Shown one piece after another: positions 6,804 through 10,114 of a DNA stretch of 10,114 nt (positions within the stretch are counted from its first letter, which is position 1; the number at the start of each line of letters is the position of its first letter). Source of the DNA: JAJYSO01 sp964495935. Its GTDB lineage: Bacteria; Bacteroidota; Bacteroidia; Flavobacteriales; Flavobacteriaceae. The position numbers and the translations under genes were made by a program. Location of the stretch: the NCBI GenBank assembly GCA_964495935.1, contig CAZBXQ010000093.1, positions 1 to 10,114 of the forward strand, read 5' to 3'. Below the pieces are notes generated by a model. That model was given only the letters and a program-made list of their open reading frames with translations. It searched no databases and was not told the origin of the DNA.

Positions 6804-8975
6804 ATGAAGCAACTGAAAGAGAATATTTTGGCCTGCCTTCAAGACCTTAAGGGCAGCGGTAAATTTGTTAGTATCCAAACCGGCGATTTTGTGTTTCCGG
6901 GAATGGAGATTAAGGGGCTGGGCGAAATTGCCTTTCCGGTCAATAAATTGCAGGCGGGAGCCCTGATCGGGGTTGCCCATAAAGCACCTTTTGGGAAGGG
7001 CAGCCAAACGATTATAGACGAGAACGTGCGGAGCGGTTGGGAAATTGATGCCGACAACCTCCAATTCAATAACCCGAATTGGAAGAAATTTTTGGGCAAA
7101 GCCGTCAAGAATGTTCAAAAGGACCTTGGATTGGAAGATTATACTGTTCATGCCGAGCCTTATAAACTATTGATTTATGAAAAAGGAGATTTCTTTTTGC
7201 CCCATCGGGATTCGGAGAAAGCAAAAGGAATGTTTGGAACCCTGATTATTGGACTGCCTTCTCAGTTTACCGGTGGCGAGTTGCATATCCGTTTTGAAAA
7301 CAAAGAGGAAATAGCTGATTTTTCGGATGCCAATACCCGACACTCCCTGCAATATACCGCTTTTTATGCCGATTGCGAACACGAGGTAAAACCGCTCACT
7401 TCCGGCTATCGGGTATGTTTGGTTTACAATCTGATTCAGCAGGATCATGCAGCCCAAATCGATTCACCTTCGATACAGCACCAGGTCAACAGATTGATTG
7501 AAATTTTTAAAAATGATCAAAGTCAAAGGAAAGATCAACCCTATATTATTTTACTCGGCCATCAATATACGCCCGAGAATTTCTCAAAAAACACGCTAAA
7601 ATTAAATGATCGGGTGCGGGCCAACGCCTTGTTGCAGGCTGCCCGGGAATTGGGTTATTACAGCAATCTTTGCCTGGTCACTTCCTATATCGAAGGAGCT
7701 CCGGAATACGATGGTTATTATGGGAGTAAAATGGATGAAGTCATGGAAATGGGAGAAATCTTTGAGGAGGATCTGTCAATTAAAAAATGGCTGATGAATA
7801 ACCCCCCCGCATTAAATCGAATCCATTTTTCGGAAGAAGACTTAATAACTTCTTTTCCGCTGAACGAGGGCGAACCCATTGCCCGAGAAAATACTGGTTA
7901 CATGGGGAATTATGGCCCGGATATTATGTATTGGTACCACTATGGAGCCGTTGTGCTTTGGTCTCCGGAAACCAACGCGAAATTGTTGCCTCTTCAGAAT
8001 ACGGAAACGCAATTGAAATGGATCGAATATTACACAAAAGCCGATCAAGTAAGCGCAAAAGAAATTGACGCCGTAAGGGTTATGTTGTCCGATGGGTCGA
8101 AGGATCGCTACGCCGAAAAAGGAAATTTTAATGCAGTAGTCGATTGGTTGATCAATCAGGATGACCGAACATTTTTTATCAAAATTCCCCGCAAGCGATT
8201 GCAGTTCTTTTTTGATAAAATAGACGCCGATTATTGGGTGAAAGCCTTCAGATTTCTGCCGATTACGGCCACGAAAAGAATATTTGAAAAACTGACGGAA
8301 GAAATCACAAAACCGGTGCTGGAAAAATTGGTCACACTCCTAAAAACAATGGATCAAGAGAAAGATTTACAGCCCGTGGCGGACGAGCAAATCAAGATTT
8401 TACCCCAACGATTTACCGATTATTATGCAAAGACTTCGAAAGGGATCAACAGAAGATCACTTTTTGATTTGTTGGTATTGAGTGAAAACCAGATGGTTAC
8501 GAAAGAGTGGGCGAAGACCATAGTAGGCTCCATTACAGAAAATTTAAACCGGGATTATGTGCACCATATTTTGGCAAGGGAATTATTGGCAACAAAAACA
8601 AATTCCGATCTCAAGGATCGATTAAGGATTTCCTGTCAGAATTATTTAGATCAACGTGTGGCTGACAAACCCCAACCTCCGGCAAATTGGAGCCGACCGG
8701 TGCCCGATACCAAGACCGATCGGAAACAATGGGAAATCCTTAGAAACTTTCTCGAATCTCCGGATGAACATGTTTTTGACTATAGCATTCGAAAAGACGA
8801 GCGCGTCCAGATGGAGAATGCCATTCGAAATGTGACCATTGATTTAAAAACAGAGACCATCCGAAAGGGATCGCCCCATACTTTGCGCATTACCAAAACC
8901 CAAGCTGCTTATAACCGATCTTGTAAAAAATGGCGGGAAGATGTGGAATTACTGAAAAGGTTGAAGGCAAAATGA
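6804..8975 (+). CDS. 2OG-Fe(II) oxygenase domain protein, 723 residues
   Basis: The N-terminal part (about 1-215) is a prolyl-4-hydroxylase-like Fe(II)/2-oxoglutarate dioxygenase domain. The iron ligands are visible as H134-x-D136 in FFLPHRDSEK and H193 in DCEHEV, and R202 in GYRVCLVYNL is placed to bind 2-oxoglutarate. TGGEL (156-160) precedes the distal His, as in this superfamily. Such enzymes couple decarboxylation of 2-oxoglutarate to hydroxylation of a substrate, often a protein side chain. The remaining ~500 residues show no domain I can name. They include a conserved-looking motif GNYGPDIMYWYHYGAVVLW (about 368-386) and a basic C-terminus RSCKKWREDVELLKRLK. A large protein of this architecture is, to my knowledge, found in scattered bacteria, fungi and plants, with no established substrate. 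There is no signal peptide, so it is cytoplasmic. No Shine-Dalgarno sequence precedes the ATG. It is divergent from the 183-residue gene and convergent with vapC. The domain call is firm; the substrate is unknown. Confidence 0.88.
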   Translation: MKQLKENILACLQDLKGSGKFVSIQTGDFVFPGMEIKGLGEIAFPVNKLQAGALIGVAHKAPFGKGSQTIIDENVRSGWEIDADNLQFNNPNWKKFLGKAVKNVQKDLGLEDYTVHAEPYKLLIYEKGDFFLPHRDSEKAKGMFGTLIIGLPSQFTGGELHIRFENKEEIADFSDANTRHSLQYTAFYADCEHEVKPLTSGYRVCLVYNLIQQDHAAQIDSPSIQHQVNRLIEIFKNDQSQRKDQPYIILLGHQYTPENFSKNTLKLNDRVRANALLQAARELGYYSNLCLVTSYIEGAPEYDGYYGSKMDEVMEMGEIFEEDLSIKKWLMNNPPALNRIHFSEEDLITSFPLNEGEPIARENTGYMGNYGPDIMYWYHYGAVVLWSPETNAKLLPLQNTETQLKWIEYYTKADQVSAKEIDAVRVMLSDGSKDRYAEKGNFNAVVDWLINQDDRTFFIKIPRKRLQFFFDKIDADYWVKAFRFLPITATKRIFEKLTEEITKPVLEKLVTLLKTMDQEKDLQPVADEQIKILPQRFTDYYAKTSKGINRRSLFDLLVLSENQMVTKEWAKTIVGSITENLNRDYVHHILARELLATKTNSDLKDRLRISCQNYLDQRVADKPQPPANWSRPVPDTKTDRKQWEILRNFLESPDEHVFDYSIRKDERVQMENAIRNVTIDLKTETIRKGSPHTLRITKTQAAYNRSCKKWREDVELLKRLKAK

Positions 8976-9019
8976 GATTAACCCGAAATATTCATAAAAA
9001 CCAACTATAAACACTATAT

Positions 9020-9113
9020 CCAACTAAATTTGATGGCCTTATCAAATCCTGATTGACCTTATACAAAATATTTAGGTAAAACATCCAGCATTCATTAAAT
9101 AAAATTTAGTTGG
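9020..9113. repeat. Perfect 12-bp inverted repeat bounding 94 bp
   Basis: CCAACTAAATTT (9020-9031) is exactly inverted as AAATTTAGTTGG (9102-9113), with 70 bases between the arms. No matching target-site duplication flanks it (TATAT to the left, GGGTT to the right). It could be the ends of a tiny non-autonomous element, a long hairpin RNA or a protein-binding pair. Confidence 0.6.
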
Positions 9114-9116
9114 GGG

Positions 9117-9170
9117 TTAACCTGCCTAAATACACTTAGTTACTACAAATTTATGAATAATGCAGGTTAA
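9117..9170. repeat. Perfect 9-bp inverted repeat next to the first
   Basis: TTAACCTGC (9117-9125) is exactly inverted as GCAGGTTAA (9162-9170), with 36 bases between them. A smaller CTAA/TTAG pair lies inside (9127-9140). It begins only three bases after the 9020-9113 repeat ends, so the two may form one larger structure. Confidence 0.55.
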
Positions 9171-9264
9171 TTGGTCAAGACGATTTTTGATTCTATTGAA
9201 GTCGGTTATCACAAATGAATGCTCCTACTCCCATTGGATGATAGAAGGAAAAGGGATATCCGCT

Positions 9265-9654
9265 CTATCTCGCTACCAATTCAAAATTCACATATTCATT
9301 CATCATCTTAAAATGTTTGTCAAAGCTGAATAAAGCAATCTTTTCATCGATGACTTGTTGTAAAATAATCAAATCCGGGATACCCACTTTATTAATTCCG
9401 TTTTGAAGATTCATCAATTGATAAGCGCGTACAATCGTCCAATCAATTCGCATGGGTATTCTTTCCAGAGCATATAATCCTTCCAATATATCCGTCCTTT
9501 TACGATGTTTCAAAACGGGTTGAAGTTCCGTCAAGATCAATTCATTGGTACAGGCCAAACTTTCTTGTAGCAAGTGATCTACTAAAGGTATATTTCCTTT
9601 CCTGAAATATTCAATCCACACCGAACTATCTACTAAAACTTTATAATTCGACAT
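9265..9654 (-). CDS. vapC: VapC-family PIN-domain toxin ribonuclease
   Basis: This is the toxin of a type II toxin-antitoxin pair, a Mg-dependent endoribonuclease of the PIN-domain VapC family; family members cut tRNA or rRNA and stop translation when free of antitoxin. The 129-residue length is typical. The acidic active-site residues are all visible: D9 in KVLVDSSVWIEYFR, E43 in ILTELQPVL, D94 in GIPDLIIL and D112 in LFSFDKHF. The gene therefore looks intact and catalytically competent. Its ATG lies inside the last codons of vapB (14-nt overlap, different frame), implying translational coupling so that antitoxin is made first. The cleavage target cannot be read from the sequence. Confidence 0.93.
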   Translation of the reverse strand: MSNYKVLVDSSVWIEYFRKGNIPLVDHLLQESLACTNELILTELQPVLKHRKRTDILEGLYALERIPMRIDWTIVRAYQLMNLQNGINKVGIPDLIILQQVIDEKIALFSFDKHFKMMNEYVNFELVAR

Positions 9655-9847
9655 CTTTTCTTTCTCTTAACACATCCAAATCAATATCAAAATCCAAAGT
9701 ACCCTTAAGCGCAATTAATCGCTGTCTTTTAATCGTATTGATATAGGCTTTTAATGCCTTCTTTATCAATTGATTTTTAGTTTTGGCTTTGGAAAGCTCC
9801 ATGGCCTCCTCGATTAAATCTTCCGGAATTGTCAAAGTAGTCCTCAT
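9641..9847 (-). CDS. vapB: VapB-family antitoxin
   Basis: This is the 68-residue antitoxin partner of the downstream VapC. The N-terminus MRTTLTIPEDLIEEAMELSK is a ribbon-helix-helix DNA-binding fold: a short beta strand (RTTLTI), then two helices ending in KNQLIKKALKAYI. This matches the VapB type described in Pfam as DUF2191. The C-terminal part (about 45-68, LKGTLDFDIDLDVLRERKD) is acidic and probably wraps the toxin and blocks its active site. The ATG at 9847 is preceded by a palindrome that is a likely operator. In this family the VapB-VapC complex represses its own promoter. Identification is strong because of the overlap with vapC. Confidence 0.88.
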   Translation of the reverse strand: MRTTLTIPEDLIEEAMELSKAKTKNQLIKKALKAYINTIKRQRLIALKGTLDFDIDLDVLRERKDVEL

Positions 9848-9850
9848 CGT

Positions 9851-9874
9851 TATTTATGTTTTATAACATCAATA
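9851..9874. promoter_or_regulatory. Candidate vapBC operator palindrome
   Basis: The core ATGTT-TTAT-AACAT (9856-9869) is a perfect inverted repeat, extended by TATT (9851-9854) and AATA (9871-9874) with one mismatched pair between. It starts three bases upstream of the vapB ATG. The location and symmetry fit a site for a dimeric ribbon-helix-helix antitoxin, giving autoregulation. No clear promoter is visible; TTG followed by TAGATATT after 21 nt further upstream is a poor match. Confidence 0.55.
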
Positions 9875-10114
9875 TCTATGCAAGTTAAGATAAATTTCTC
9901 AATTCAAACTGTTTGTAAAGAAATGATTTAAGGTAAATAACAGAAGATGTAGGGTCAATAAATTATAGAAAATGAGTGAAGAGGATCTACATGATTAACA
10001 ATGCCAAAAAGACATACAAATTAGTCCGATATTTATGTTTAAATTTCAAATCTTATCGTTCCCGTATTCTATGATTAAAACAAGGGATAAATGTTAAAGT
10101 TTATACTCCTTTTT
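9875..10114. other. Noncoding right edge
   Basis: This 240-base AT-rich stretch has no gene I can support. It holds the far upstream region of vapBC. The longest plus-strand frame beginning with a ribosome-site-like GAGG is 27 codons (ATG 9991, stop 10072-10074), with no recognisable product. No repeat, RNA gene or terminator stands out. Confidence 0.5.

Larger units (their letters stand above)
8976..9264. other. Convergent intergenic region with inverted repeats
   Basis: No gene is visible between the oxygenase stop and the vapC stop. The stretch is AT-rich and contains the two perfect inverted repeats described separately, plus a direct repeat CCAACTA at 9001-9007 and 9020-9026. Neither inverted repeat is followed by a T-run, so no standard intrinsic terminator is seen for either neighbouring gene. 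Confidence 0.6.

Noticed and set aside
9018..9115. Integron attC-like site
   Set aside because: ATCCAAC fits RYYYAAC, but the right end GTTGGGG breaks the GTTRRRY rule, no integrase or cassette is present, and the inner arms do not pair well.
9991..10074. 27-codon frame with a GAGG upstream
   Set aside because: It is too short, the product is unremarkable and there is no supporting context.

Overview
The window looks like chromosomal DNA of a low-GC member of the Bacteroidota. Three things point there: a ribosomal protein S1 with a long acidic N-terminal extension, a large protein built of DUF349 repeats, and promoter elements of the Bacteroidota type (TAnnTTTG near -7) with little Shine-Dalgarno signal in front of genes. 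I cannot place it below phylum level.

Layout. Bases 1-614 hold no convincing gene. They contain an inverted pair of GC-rich REP-like repeats (124-263), then a promoter and a structured ~120-nt leader for rpsA (615-2570, +), which ends in a clear intrinsic terminator. A convergent gene follows on the minus strand: a small lipoprotein (2958-3608) with four tandem 12-residue Met/Phe-rich repeats and its own terminator. Upstream of it, also on the minus strand, lies a 674-residue protein with five DUF349 repeats (3867-5891), and then an unrecognised 183-residue protein (6098-6649, minus). Divergent from that is a 723-residue protein with an N-terminal Fe(II)/2-oxoglutarate dioxygenase domain (6804-8975, +). 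The convergent gap 8976-9264 contains two adjacent perfect inverted repeats. The window closes with a type II toxin-antitoxin pair on the minus strand: vapB (9641-9847) and vapC (9265-9654), overlapping by 14 nt, with a palindromic candidate operator just upstream. Bases 9875-10114 show no gene.

How the genes relate. The left half is housekeeping in character: translation (S1) and a DUF349 protein that is probably linked to nucleic acid or ribosome biology. The right half is more accessory: an orphan hypothetical, an oxygenase with a large uncharacterised C-terminal region, inverted repeats and a toxin-antitoxin module. I see no multi-gene defence island, CRISPR array, complete insertion sequence, tRNA or rRNA. 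The least explained items are the C-terminal two thirds of the oxygenase, the repeat lipoprotein, the S1 leader fold and the paired repeats before vapC.
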